Below are positions 13,965 to 27,300 of a stretch of DNA of 64,000 nt, one piece after another. Position 1 is the first letter of the stretch. Every line of letters begins with the position of its first letter. Origin of the DNA: Channa striata (lineage: Eukaryota > Chordata > Actinopteri > Anabantiformes > Channidae); assembly GCA_033026295.1 (NCBI GenBank), contig CM065184.1, positions 7,381,501 to 7,445,500 on the forward strand, written 5' to 3'. The notes beneath the pieces were generated by a model. It had not been told where the DNA came from and searched no databases. It worked only from the letters and a program-made list of their open reading frames with translations. Made by a program: the position numbers and the translations under genes.

Positions 13965-15790
13965 ACATTTCCACTCCTTCACCCTTCGACAAGGAGCTAG
14001 AAGTGCAATTTTGTAAATCCGCCCAGGGGATCAAAGTGCTACCATGTTCTAATGGCAGCCACCCACCCACCAGCCTCTCCTGTGGAAAAGCACCATCAGC
14101 AGAGTGTATCTAAGAACAGGCAAGACAGCCTGATTAATCTTCTAATAATTCCAGAGACAGATAAGGACAGATACTGCAGACGAAAAGACGGTGAAATGAA
14201 GGGATTGAAGAAGCTGCCACTGCGTTACAGCATTACCCAGCATGTTCCAGCGGAGACACTGAATAGAAGACAAGCACCGGGGAAGACGGATGAACGTCTC
14301 CACGTTTTGTCTTTGTTGCGACTCTTTTAGACTGTAAAATGATAAGGCTCATCTATAAGATGTCTGTCTCTCCGCAGCATCAGCTCCTGTCCTCATGTCG
14401 TGCCGGTGTCTCTTCGACAAAGTCCTCACTCTGGTTGACAGGCCGATAATAGCGATCAAACAGATTCCATAAATATGTGAAATAAAGATCACAATACGAG
14501 ATAAAAAGGAAGTTACTGCCAATTCTGTTTCAAAAAGTGAGCACAACATTGTGATGGGGAATGTCATCTTTGAGAAGTTGTGGGAATTCAGAAGGCAGAC
14601 AAATTGAAAGAATGAGAGTGCATGCTGAGACTGACAATTTCACAATTCACTGGAAGAATGAGCCACCACCTGAGTGCAGTTTCTTCGAACACAACGGATG
14701 AGTGTTAAATCCTTTGAATTTACCTGAGCGAAGCAAAACACAATATGCGTTTTCCACAAAGAGACATGCCAACAAGCCACCTAGTGAACACATTTGAATC
14801 CTTTCAGATTAAAATGACTGATTTGACAGTGCTATGAATCTCTTTTAGTGAAAAACCCAATTCACAGGCATCGATGAATACGGTACATATTCTCAAACAC
14901 TTCCTGTCCATCTCACACACTTGAGGGAATATCACTTATGCAAAGGCCTCAGGCAATAAATATGCAAATACATAGACAACATATCTACCTTCACAACATC
15001 ATAAGAGTGTATGTAGGCAGAGGGAGGGTATATGGACAACGGAATATGAAAAATAACTGATTCCCTTCCCTATGATGAAACATGCTTGCATATTATAAAG
15101 ATCATTCCCCCTTTGGAGCTTTAGTGCACATAATAATAAATATGATTGCATTGGGCACATGGAAAATAGGCATAATGCTTGTTTATACAGCTTGCATTAG
15201 CATAATCATTTCTTTAGCTTGTGTTAGATGTCGCACTTTTTTACTGTGGAGATGTGACACAAAAGTCTTCCTTGCTTTCCTGGTTTCCTGTAGTCAGAAA
15301 GACGGATCTGCTTATTCCTCCTGGAGCACCTTTAACTAGAACATATGGTCACAAACATTGTGTATTTGGTGTTTGTTCTAGTGTCAGCACCAGATTTACT
15401 CTATTTACAGCAAGCTCTACAATTTGCCTCTGTTTGCAAATTATGCTTATGGTTTCACAGTAAGTGTAATCACCTGAAAAAAAAGAAAACATGTGCAGAT
15501 TGCATTATTCTCTATAAGCACGACATCAGACAGAAAACATTCACAGCGTGAGTGCAGCATCACAGCTGAGTTTGACTGAAGACGTGCAGGAACAATGGTG
15601 GAAATGTGCACTGCTTTTCTCATTACCAAATCAAGCTTTGGCTGTGAAGTATTGCTTGTCCCGTTCAATGCAGGATTATGAAGTGCCATATTGAAAGGCC
15701 CCTCTACCTGACAGACAGAAGAACTGCTGTGAGTTACCGTTGGGTTTTCAGTTTGTCTATGACAGCGTCTGTCTTCATTGAGCGCTCTTA

Positions 15791-15810
15791 AATTGGTTTC
15801 GGAACCAATT
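15791..15810. other. perfect 8-bp inverted repeat with CCAAT/ATTGG motifs
   Basis: aattggtt and aaccaatt separated by tcgg form a perfect hairpin-capable palindrome, and ATTGG recurs immediately after it. The cluster has three CCAAT-box cores, the NF-Y motif. No promoter context is evident. Confidence 0.4.
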
Positions 15811-16141
15811 GGAAATAGGTCTTTTATTATACACCTCCCATAACTCCCGCTCTCATCAAAGCGGGGCCATCTTTTATCAGGAAGATGACGTTTCCATTAG
15901 AGTCTGCCAACTTCTTACTGCTGCTCTGTGAGTTGTGGCGCAGGAGGGGGGGGGGCGCATTGTTAACCAACACAACAACAACAACAGGATCTCACAGGCC
16001 AAAATGTGCACAAGCCGTGGGTCGTGGCAAGGCAGTGCATCAGATTACCGCTCACCCAGAACACACACAGGAGTAGATGCATAGACACACACAGCGTCTC
16101 CGTTTCTCCCACCCTCTCTTACTTTCTCTCAATCCTACACA

Positions 16142-16173
16142 CACGTACACACACACACAAAAAAAAAAAAAAA
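16142..16173. repeat. (AC)n followed by A-run
   Basis: Short ACAC tract running into about 15 A residues. Confidence 0.9.
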
Positions 16174-16361
16174 TCTGAGATCTGACAAAGCCGGGCAACA
16201 GGGATGCAGCAAAAAGACAGAACTTGGCCAAAGGGAGCGTGTCTGTCAGCTCTTCCTCACCATTTTCAGTGTTTCATCAAAGGTATGAGAGGCCCATAAG
16301 GCTTTGCCGCCAATCTAGTAACACTTTCAGTCCCTAAACACAGAACTGGGGTTCTTTCAAC

Positions 16362-16378
16362 ACCCCCCCCACCCCCCC
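16362..16378. repeat. C-rich tract
   Basis: Two C-runs (8 and 7) separated by A. Confidence 0.9.
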
Positions 16379-17038
16379 TTAACTTCCCCCAAATGTTATT
16401 GTCTTCATTAACTTCTCGTCTGGATGCAGCCCACGTTAGCAGTCAGCTCATGGTTTTAGAAATCGGGATAGCTTCAGAGTAGCAGCATACACACAGCGCA
16501 AGGGCACTTTTTGCCCTCCACTACATTTTAAGGCTGCGTGTTAGCCAGGCCCGGTGACATTGTTGGTGCTAATGAGGACATGGCTGAGCCCGGTGTGTGT
16601 GGGTCGGTAGAGACATACGCTGCAGTCCCACTCTGGGAGTTTTAATTAGATCTACATTATCAGACTGTCTGCCCACATTGGCCCAATCAGCCACCGTTTG
16701 AATGCATTATAAATCATCTGTGTAAGTGATGGCAAAAAATCTCTAATTTACCTGTACTGTATGTGAAGTATTTGCGAATAAGCCTTATATACCCCCACAT
16801 TCGTGAAACGGTAATGTCTCCCTGTGATTAATGCCCGTGCAATGCTGGTAATTTTTCTGTTGTCTTCATTTATCGCTTTCCATTTATCCTGCTCTGCCCT
16901 TCTCTTCATTTCTTGATGTGGCTGTGGTAAAACAGCCTTTCCTCCATCATGATCTCATCAGGCCCAACTCCTTGACCTTTGCGCTTTGCTGTAAATGTCA
17001 GCTTTCTTTATGAGGCCTGTGATGAGTTTATTGAACAA

Positions 17039-17348
17039 TCCTCAGTGCTGGAGGGCAGTGCAAGAGTGGCTGCCCACCATCCTCAACAGAGCCACCGCAA
17101 ATAAATCAAGATTTCATGGGGACTGAAATAGCTTCCTACAAAGCCTTATAGACCTGCTAGGCTTTACTGAAGGTCTGTTCACACAAAACATAAAGCGCAC
17201 CATTATTGGGATGGAAAATGTGTAATAAACTACAATGGGCAGTTAAGAGTAGTAAATTCTTTCCATATTGTTTGGATCTGTCTAAATGGGCCAAAAATGT
17301 GTCTTGGGCCAACGTGCACGGTCCCAACTGATCTATTCTCTGGTTTTA
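17039..17348 (+). repeat. patchwork duplication, copy 1
   Basis: Shares runs of essentially identical sequence with 17375-17798, interrupted by unrelated or missing blocks. 17039-17093 equals 17375-17429 (55 bp) and 17101-17180 equals 17469-17548 (80 bp). Further shared blocks contain accattattgggatgg, gggcagttaagagtagtaaa and ctaaatgggccaaaaatgtg. Copy 1 is shorter because several blocks present in copy 2 are replaced by a few bases. It may be part of the adjacent LINE remnant or a separate repeat; I do not recognise a family. Confidence 0.85.
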
Positions 17349-17374
17349 ACGAGGTGTCTACTGAAAATTCATAG

Positions 17375-17798
17375 TCCTCAGTGCTGGAGGGCAGTGCAAG
17401 AGTGGCTGCCCACCATCCTCAACAGAGCCCTTGTCACCTGTGCTGCTGACTGTAACCCGCCCGTTTGAATAAATCAAGATTTCATGGGGACTGAAATAGC
17501 TTCCTACAAAGCCTTATAGACCTGCTAGGCTTTACTGAAGGTCTGTTCTGTAATTGTAGTCATTGTCCGTCCAAAACATAAAGCAACCATTATTGGGATG
17601 GAAAATGAGGTGTAATAAACTACAATGGGCAGTTAAGAGTAGTAAATTCTTTCCATATTGTTTGTGTCTACTATACTACAGTGTGAATCTAAATGGGCCA
17701 AAAATGTGTCATAAACACTGGGCCAACGCAACCCTGGTCTTCTGCGCTAGTACCGATCTGATCTCGGGCTGTTCCTGACTCAGCGTTCTCCTGGTTTA
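17375..17798 (+). repeat. patchwork duplication, copy 2
   Basis: Longer partner of copy 1. Its extra block 17430-17468 (starting cttgtcacctgtgctgctga) recurs at 18091-18130 inside the LINE remnant with one added G, so three places share this module. Other copy-2-only blocks are near 17549-17571, 17663-17690 and 17732-17755. High identity inside blocks combined with wholesale block differences is unlike ordinary mutational decay. Confidence 0.85.
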
Positions 17799-17929
17799 TA
17801 ACGGAGGGAGTGATCAGGCCACGGTGGCAAGCAGTGCTGCCATGTTGATAAATGATGTGCATTAGACCTGTCTGCGTCTCTGTGCTCACACTGGTCCTGT
17901 AATCAAACTCCTTAAAAAACCAAGTCGGA

Positions 17930-18600
17930 TGTCTTGGCAGACCAATATCCAATCTCCCTTTTATTTCTAAAATACTTGAAAAAGTAGTTGTAAAGCAATT
18001 ATGTGACCAGAGAGACTTGGAAGAGGAAGCAGGAATAACACGCTCTAGATCTTAGTGCTGCATTTGAGCACCTCTTTATTTTTAAATCTCCTTGTCACCT
18101 GTGCTGCTGACTGTAACCCGGCCCGTTTGAATGAAAACTAATGAAAAAGTCATATTCTACAAGCATGTCTTAAAGATATAAGGGACGGCCTCATTTTCCC
18201 CTCAGATAAAACGGTGGGTGTCTAAGAGACATGTTTTCTAACCAGACTTAGATCTTGCATGTATGCTTGGCTACCTACTGAAAAAGATATGAAGCACAAA
18301 AAAAGCCCCAGATACTGAATAACTTTCAGGCTGCCCCAGTAACTCTCTAAAAGCCTCAATTAATCCAAAATGCAGCAAGATTACTGACATTGCATCACCT
18401 TCATTAGCTTCTCTCCTGGCTTCCAATTAAATGCGAATTTAAAACCCTTCTTCTTACCTATCCGCCCCATCATATTTAAAAGATCTCTTAGTACCATATC
18501 ATCCTACTAGACCACTTCGGTCCCAAAATGCAGGCCTACTTGTGGTTCCCAGAATTTCCAAAAATAGAATGGGAGGCAGAGCCTCAGGGCCATACAGACA
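17930..18600 (+). mobile_element. decayed CR1/L2/Rex-type LINE fragment (reverse transcriptase ORF remnants)
   Basis: Plus-strand relic of a fish non-LTR retrotransposon ORF2, broken by stops and frameshifts. Three in-frame islands are readable in the order expected for the family. 17942-18001 reads PISNLPFISKILEKVVVKQL (early RT palm). 18366-18389 reads QNAARLLT, followed by WLPIKCEFKTLLLTY-like residues at about 18418-18460. 18515-18583 reads LRSQNAGLLVVPRISK and then NRMGGRA (C-terminal region). Much of the RT core between the first two islands, including the YADD region, is missing or unreadable, so the element is inactive. It lies antisense to the neurexin gene. Exact clade is not settled from sequence alone. 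Confidence 0.85.
18091..18130 (+). repeat. third copy of the 39-40 bp module from the patchwork duplication
   Basis: Matches 17430-17468 except for one inserted G (cccggcccg versus cccgcccg). It lies inside the LINE fragment between readable RT islands, linking the duplication to this element. Confidence 0.85.
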
Positions 18601-20843
18601 CAGACAAAGCTTATAGTTGGTTATAGTCATGCTGCAGGCTGTACCTGACAACCTGTCAGGTACTTTTCCCAATTCAGAGAAAACCTAGAACCAGTATCTA
18701 CAAGAAGGACAGACACGAACTTGTGTTTGTGTCCTTCCACACTTAATCCTCCCACCTCTCTTATTTCATCTTATCCTCCTCATTCCCCCGTGCCACCACC
18801 AGGCTGTCCCTTTAATGAAATGTTTCGGCCCATACACTGCGCCGGCTCTTTATCTTTCCAGTTTTATCCTTTCTCGTTCCTCCAACTTATCTCCTGTCTT
18901 TCCCTCCCCCATTGTCTTTGGGTTTTATCAGTCATCTCGTAGGGAAAGGTAATAAAAGGCCAACGCATTGAAGGAGCCTTGCTCCGCTTTGTCATTTTGT
19001 TCTCTCACACCCTCCTTTTTTGTCTCTTATTTTTGTTTGTGGCAGCAGACCTTATCAGGGAGATGGGTGCGAGATAGGGGCTCTGTGGTTCTTTGTGGTG
19101 AAATAATACAACGGACTGATAAGAGCCTGTAGGTGAGTAGTTCACTCCTGCTTCTCTCCTCCCTTGGGGTGTGCTAGGGAGTCCCCAGTGGGGCTGAGAA
19201 ACATAAAACCTTTTTGTCAGGTTAACTTTTGATAAACTTTTAATGCAATTAGATTTTGGCCCATGTGTTGATTGGCTTATTGAAACAGAATAAGTTATTG
19301 TTTGCATGTCATATAGCCCTTACGAGGTCTGCAACCTTAATGCTGACCGTTTTTGTTTTTTGTTGTAGTTTGTGTATGTAAAATGTTATACAAAACAAAA
19401 CATTCATAGGCAAAAAGGAGAAATTAAAAATTTTAAAATGTCTAGAAGTTAGTTTTGGACATACAAAAAAAAAACTTCTCCCTAACATCTGTTACTGATG
19501 GAATCACAAGTTCCTGGCTTGTGCCATTACTTTGTCTCTAATCTACAGCACCTATTAAAATTTCATGAAGTGGTAATGATTATACAATTACTTCCAGCTT
19601 GGAAATACCATAATAATGGCTGTGACGACCAAGGTTTGTGAGTTTATGGAGTGGATGTTTATGGATTTAAAAACAAACACAGAAAGAGAGACTGGCTGAC
19701 TGGCTGGACATCGATTTGTGTTTCTATTGACTAAAGGAGGGTGGTGGGCGACACTGGCGCTCAATAGGAGTTACATTTTCATATAAATAACAGTGGCCTT
19801 CTGTGCTGTAATTGCCTCAGAAATGACTGCATGGATGAAAGAGTAAAAGTGAAATTACAAAGGTAGCTTTTTTTAAGGGCCAGTGGGTTAGATGTCCAAA
19901 TCATTTAATGTAATTTTATGTTATCTCATACTATACCCAAGGTATAGATATTTCTAGAGTATTGCCTGATTGTTGTTGCTAAAACATTCCTTTGTTTTCC
20001 CTAAAGTTTAAATGATAAAACGCAAAGCATGCAATAAGCAGCACCTATATAAAATATAATAACCCCAGCTATACACTATGCACTGTGCAATGTTTTTGCT
20101 CTACTGCTGATCAGACATTATAATGCTTCCGCCTTGAAGGCAGATTAAAACTTTGACTTCGAGTGTTAAGCTCAGTCTGGATCCAGCAGAGACATAGAAT
20201 TCCCACAACAATTTTCTACATCTTTTATAGGAGCTCCTTGTCAGACGCAAGGCTATTTGCAAAATGCACTGGTGAATTAAAGAGTTAAGGAGAAGCAGAT
20301 ACTTCAAGCATAACTGATTTATTAGGTCAAGTGAAGGGAGGAGACGAACACAAGAAAATGAATTAGGCCTCACATGCACTTTTAATTACTGTTGTCAAGG
20401 TGTTTGCTTCGCCCTTCTGGGAAAAGCAAACCAAACCATCACTCATACCAACTACTTAGGAGACCTACAGAATGAGCCATAAAGTTTAGCACCTATTCTA
20501 CGGTGCAACATTTACTGCAACATAAACAAAGCTCAACCTTCTTCCGGCGACGTCTCTTTTTCCCTCCTGAGATAAGGCGAGCTGCATCGGTGACAAACTG
20601 AGCAGAGCGAGGCCACAGATCTAGGGGTGCTCTTCTCACCTGCTCTGTTTACCTGAGGGATGGAGGAGGACAAAAAAAAAACAACATGCCCGTCTGTCGG
20701 ATCTCCTTGTATGAGCCGTGCCACACGTGTAGGCCGCTGACACGTCACGGACAGTTTGCTCTCACACGGGCAGAACTCCTGGCCCTCGCTGCACAGCTCT
20801 TATTATAGCAGAGGCAGGAGAACATTTTCACGCACATGTGCAC

Positions 20844-20844
20844 T

Positions 20845-20868
<24 letters not shown>
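20844..20868. repeat. (CA)n microsatellite
   Basis: About 12 CA units. Confidence 0.95.
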
Positions 20869-20877
<9 letters not shown>

Positions 20878-23056
20878 CCTTTAAAGAGGCTGTGGAATAC
20901 ACTATCTATGACCAGAGGCTCTGTTAAAGTGCTTGACTGCAATGTAACACTCTCATAGCTGAGAGACAAGACACTGGTCAGACAGTCTGCCCTCAGAGCA
21001 ATAACGCTGAAGGAAATGCACATGCGTCTTGCAATATTTAACTTAAATGTCAAGTGCTGCTCAGTGTATAATTGGAGTTAAGATCTGTGTGTTCCTCTGT
21101 TGGACCTGAGTAGTTATGACTAGTTATGGAGGATATGCGCAGGGTCACTAAATCTATTATTCATAGACAGGGGACAAAAGAAGGATAAGTGTTTCTGCTG
21201 ACAATGCGGTTATAAGCCTCAAACATCTTAAAAGCGGATACAGTTCCCTACTTCACCAACCTCCGTCAAGATTGGTTTCATTTGTGTTGACGTCCATATG
21301 TCTATTCGATATGTCTTCCCTCTCAATCTGTAGCTTCCTCTTACTCTTTTACTCTTAATGTTTTATGAGTCCGTGTGGTTTATCGGCGAAAGCAAACTGT
21401 AACAATAGAGCACGATTTTCTCGTTCCTGGCACAGATTCTCCCTAAAATAAAACACACTAAAAATAACTGGACTCGAACATCGACAGCATATACCAGTTC
21501 GCCCACTGTGGCCTGCTACAAAATGTTACCACGTAATGAAAAACAGAATGCTTGTATGTGTATTATATTTTAAACAGGCTTGGATAGAAAACACAGGGGG
21601 GCCCGAGATGAGAGCAGGGCAGCAGTGAAAAAGGTAATTAAGTTGACCAGAACAAGGCAGGCCTTCTGTTTAATATTTCATGCAGCCCCACACAAAGCAC
21701 TTGTAGGACCCATCAACAACAGGGCACCAACAACAATTATGGAATAATTAGCCGAGAAGCACCCTGGAAGGTTTTTCTTTGCCAGGGATATGTGTAAGTA
21801 ATTGCATAAGTAATTTCAGGCTTGGCCTGGTCCAACATGACTTTGCTCCTTGATTGATCCTGGGAAACACCGGCAGGCACGCCTGGCGTCCAAGGAATGT
21901 GCAGTGGTCTATGTACATACGTGCTACTTCAAACTTCATGGTGGGTTTTTTAGAAAAATAATTCCCTCATTTGTTGTGTGAAGGAGTTACAATATTGCAG
22001 CTTCTGTGCATATTTCTCCATTATTCAGTGGAGGGTAAATCCCTTTTTGGATGAATTTACATAACTAACAGGCAGAGTCCAAGAAGAGTAATGGAACAAC
22101 ATAGGGAGTTCTTAAATCACAGATGGGGGAAATGCTGACAGTGTTCTTCCCAAGATGTCTTGGTGCCTGTGTTGTCATTGGAAACGATTTCACTGCCCAA
22201 GCGAAAGACCCATATTGTCAGTCAAAAAAAGAGATAAAGAAAAAAGTATGTCTTATTTTTGGTCATTTTAAATTTATATCCATTTCGGATCAACTGCAAT
22301 TACCCCAGACACATTTATCTTTTTTCATTAATATTGCACTCAGTTATATGCTGTCACAGGGAAAAGTAAATAAAAAAATAAATACATTTGACAAACAAAC
22401 ATTTTAGAAAAGATGACATGATACCATTCTACAGAGTAATTTTGAAAAATGTGCTCCATATGTGTTAGCTGGGAGATGCTGTGGTTGTGCTCACAGTCAT
22501 AAGAGCAAGAAAGAGGAACTATTTTTATCCCACCCTGAGGCCTGGGGCAGCTGTGTCAAAAGTCAACAACCATAGTGACTTCATGCTGCGCTCCAGTCCC
22601 AAAATCTTCCACATCCATAACCAAATATGCAGAGACATACTGAGATTTGAATTTCAAAATCTGAAAATAAAAGAATGCTTACAATGTGAATGGCAGACAG
22701 GGTAAAAAAACGACAGAATGGTTTACAGCAACATGTCAAATAAGAATATAGAGGCAATGCTGAGCCAATACAAACTAGATTTCAACTAAATTCATCCTTT
22801 GAACTGTAATAACAAATAGAATGTCAGGGCTCTTAACCTTGTAACTAGGAAAGAAGCAAACATCCCTGACAGTGTAACATTGATGATGAAATCCAATTTA
22901 CCCCATGTTAGCCATGGCAATATTGCTCTGTATGAGGTAAGTCCATAACATATTGATGTACAGCTTTGAGAATGACAAGCTGTACTCACTGTGATTTGTT
23001 GCACTAATAAAAGTGAAGACACATTATTGTCCTGCCCTCTCAAATACGCACACATC

Positions 23057-23090
23057 TTCTTCTCTCTCTCTCTCTCTCTCTCTCCCTCTC
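23057..23090. repeat. (TC)n microsatellite
   Basis: TC array with one tccc interruption, followed by tctgtctc and CA-rich sequence. Confidence 0.95.
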
Positions 23091-24296
23091 GGTCTCTGTC
23101 TCACACACAAACACATGCACACACTCATTCCTCTTCATGGACCACTTGGCTTTGTAGTGGCAAAGAGCTTGAACAAATTGAGAAATGATTGGAATTGAAA
23201 GATGAGTAATGGTGATTCTAGCGCTGTCCCTTCTCAATATGGAGATGATGAGATTTGATTCTTTGAGGTCAGGTACATCATCTGAGCCGAGTGGCTGCAC
23301 CATCTATGACTAAAAGAGATAGGAGGCCATTCCCCTCTCACATAGGGGTTTTTGCCGCAATCAGTCACAGCTGACATAAAATCAATCCTATATTTACCAG
23401 TGCCATTATCATACTATTCCCACTATTCATCACCACTTAAACAATTACAGCTCAAACTCAGTATCTTAACTGTATGAGGAGCATGGGAATATATGTTAAA
23501 GTATTACCTAGTCTGGTTGCTGTCTCCTCCCTGCTCATGTTTGCCTGACTGAATCAACAGTGAGGAAATAAATGAGGTCAATGAAGCTCCGCCATCCATT
23601 CCTCTCGCTGCTGTCTCCTCATCATGGACAGCCATTAACTCACCATTACAGTGCCATTAGCCTAGCTTTGCCACATACTGCACTGCAAACTGCCAAACAC
23701 ACTGACTAGCAAATGGCAGCTCTGGTTTCACTGACACTCGGCGGAACGAGGGGGAAAGCGGGAAAAGAGCAGGATGGCATGTGGCCGTGAATTTCAATGT
23801 GGTGGCGCTGGCTACAGCAGGGAGGTTTGTTAATATACAGTACATCGCCTACACAAAAACCGCTATGATTGCTAGGATTCCATCTTTGATTAATTGATTT
23901 AACGGAATAAAGAAGTACAGGAAAAAATGAGAGAGTGAGTAAAACCTGAAGAAGTGAAGAAATATAAAAAATTCACCTTTCCAACCGACAGCATTCTACT
24001 CATCATCCTTAAATGACATGCTCTGTTGCTCTGAGACCTTTGTGATGAGAGGCGGGGAGGGTTTCGGCAGCTCTAGTTGTCTTAAGATATTGTCCCAGCG
24101 AACAGGGGCGAAACTACAGAAGTAAGAGTGACTTGTGTCAGCGCAAACCACGGAAAGGCAAATCACTTGTGAGATGGATGTGTTTACTGCTACCCTCTGT
24201 TCATCAGAGCGTGACAGTTGAATGATGAATAATGTCATGGGGAACAAATCCGTGTTTGGACACTGTTTCTTTAATACCAAAATACTTCAGCTCCGC

Positions 24297-24314
24297 TTTT
24301 TTTTTTTTTTTTTT
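24297..24314. repeat. T homopolymer
   Basis: About 18 T residues followed by ccccc. Confidence 0.9.
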
Positions 24315-27300
24315 CCCCCATCAGGCCTCATTGTGAACCAGAATCTCTGCTTGGTTTGGCTTCTATTTTCTTCCACTAGTCTCCAACAATCTGTTATACT
24401 CACTTGATTGAGCTCTGGGCAATTGCAATAGAGAAACAGAGAAATAACATGCTCTCTTTACTTTTGAGTCTGCTTAAAATGCATATCACCATGGCGCTAA
24501 AAACACCATCCCAGTCCTACACTGGGATTGTTACCATAGAAACAGCTGATAAAGTAATAGAAAAAAAAAAAGGGTTTCCAAACTGTGAGGTGACAACTGT
24601 TTAAACATAACGATAACACCCAGCAAATAGAAATTATTTTAAAATGTTGGAAACGGAATCAAACTGTTAACCTGCACCCACACATGGATTAGCTTTAGTG
24701 TGTTTTTTGTCGCGTTACTTTTCTATTTATATTAGATATGACTATACTTTATTTTAAGAATTATATGGTAGCCCTCAATGTCTCTAGGGGCTGCTGCCTG
24801 ATTGACATGTCTAAGCAAGCAACACAGGAAGGCTAAACACCAGTGAATCCTAAAGGCATTGCATGCAGATCTGTCCTATGTCTGTGTGCTCAGCGAGCAC
24901 AGGAGGTAATTACTAGGTGTGAGACCTTAACAGGAGTTGTAGTTGAGAAGAAGATCTCCTCCCCGGACAGGTGTTTTAATAGGAGTATTGGGGATAGCGT
25001 GACACTGGTCCTCTCCTGAGACCTGCAGCACCTCTCCCAGGTAACAATCTCACCTCCAGCACCGCGTCCACCTGTACAGTATTCACTTAATGAAGCACGC
25101 AACTTTGCATCATGAGAACTCGGAGAGTGAGGAGACTTGTAAAAACAAAAAGATGTCATTCTGTTGAGGAGAAAGTGGCCACAGTGTCTCCTCTCAAGCC
25201 ATTTTACATGAATAATAGGCTAGAGAGCAGGAGATGAAACCGCAATTAAAGGTGTCTTCCATCAGAAGAAGAACCCTCTTTCTGGTAGTCAGCTAAAGGA
25301 GGACTGAAGGGAGCGATGCTCCACCAGAGAAGTCATTATTTCTCCAACATCCACTCTGCTCTATGGAATACATTAACTCCAGTGTCACTGTCTTACCCAG
25401 AGTGCCTTCATTGCTTGTTTTTTTTAAGGGATGCATGCAATTAGAAGAAGGGGAAGAATAAAGCTCTTGGAATAGTCCCCAACCCCCACAAAGAGATTGA
25501 GTGCCAGCACAAAACAAGCTCAGCGGGCCCCTCGGGGCCCTGCCTGAGACTGAGAAGAGCCTCAGATAGTCACTGTCACCACTGCTCATTGACAACAAAA
25601 AAAAAGAACCAAAGCAACGGCAAAGCCTCGATTTCACCCAGTAAATGGGTTCCTAAAAATGTACAGATGGATTTCCAATAACAGACGTCCGCTTTTGTTT
25701 GTGCGGAAGAGCAAATGATATTTCCTTTGCGGCGTATAAAATACCTTAACAGCATCAAAGTAAAATCTACCTCTACAGCACTTTAAAAAGACTGAAGTTT
25801 TAAAAACACAACACCAGGGTAAAACATACCGGGATCCTTCACAGAGAAACTGCTCCAAACCCACATCTTAAAAACTTTTTTCCAGTTCTATTTCTGTATG
25901 GATTTCCTTGCTCCATTGGCCAACTAAGGATCATTGTTCCCTGTTTTGCATAATTTAATTGTGAATACTTCCATGGATTTGACTTTCAGCTATAGAGCCA
26001 TGAATTATAAATGCTGTACGTTGATGCTTTGCTAGTGCATTCATTTATGTACAGACTAATCTTATACGCATGTGGAATAGTTGTTCAGCCTCTTCAATAT
26101 GCGTCACCTCAGAAAAAGTAAAAAAAAAAAAGAATTGTGGAAAATCATCTTAATTTGGGAAACGATAGAAACATTATTATGAATCTAGTCCCCCTTAATG
26201 TGCACTACAGTAATGAGCCTGAGGAAAGTGATTGTCGCACATTTGATGGTTCGCTGACTTCATAGTCATTGTCTTTATCTGAGATAGAGAGGAGAGGCAG
26301 GGGAAGGATTGCAATTCCTTTGAGGTGCATTTAAATCATAGTCTCCACATATTACTCAGAAAATTCCCTCTTGAGAGCGTGAGCTGAGATGGCGTCCTTC
26401 AAGCCCCGCTGGGTTTCCTGTCATCATGAAATGGGAGCAGGAGATTAGGGGGTTGAGGGATGTAGAGGATGGAGAAGGGGGTAAATACTGAAATCTGGTC
26501 TAATCCCATCTCATACAGCCAAAGATACACTCCTCCTAAGGCATGTCTTCTCAGAGCAGAGGTAAGTGAAAGGAACAAGGGGAATACCGTTGGGAATCAG
26601 TTTGATAAGATGAGCACGCATCTCTGAACAATCTAACAACTCCAGAAATTGGTTTATACATATTCAGTAATGAAAATCAACATCCTGACTTGCTTATTTA
26701 ATGAGTTTACTTGAGAAGAAAATGACAGTTTGGCCAAGGTGAGTGAAACTAATTAGATCCCAATACAGTGTTATAGCAAATTAGGCCACAAATTTATTAT
26801 ATTGTCATCTCGTATTAACGTGAGCCACTAAGGGTGTAGTTCAACCAAACAGGGTTTTCGCAGGTGACTAGTTGAGTGTTGCTTGCATAAGAAACGCATC
26901 AAAGTGGCGATTTTGCACAGCTCATTGTGTTTAATGGACTGCTGTAAAACACGTCCTTTCCAGTGTAATTAATGAGGAGAAGACACAAGCGTGAAACACA
27001 TATCTAGAGGGTTTCTATCGTAAGTGTTCCAATTTCATAATATATTGTGATTTAATTTTCTGCTATTCTTCCATTTGACTGGGGCACACAGCTTGGAAAA
27101 TACCGCTTATGACAATTAAATGTAACAATTTGTTGAAATAAAACAAAGCAGAGCAAAGAGAAAGAAATTTTTCACCATTCTACTTAAATTTTAGGATTTT
27201 AGATTAGTGCCAAATTGATAACTGTTACAAATGTAAAATAGACAGTAAAAACATTTTGAAATAGACTTCCATCCTGAGTCATTATGGATATATATTAACA

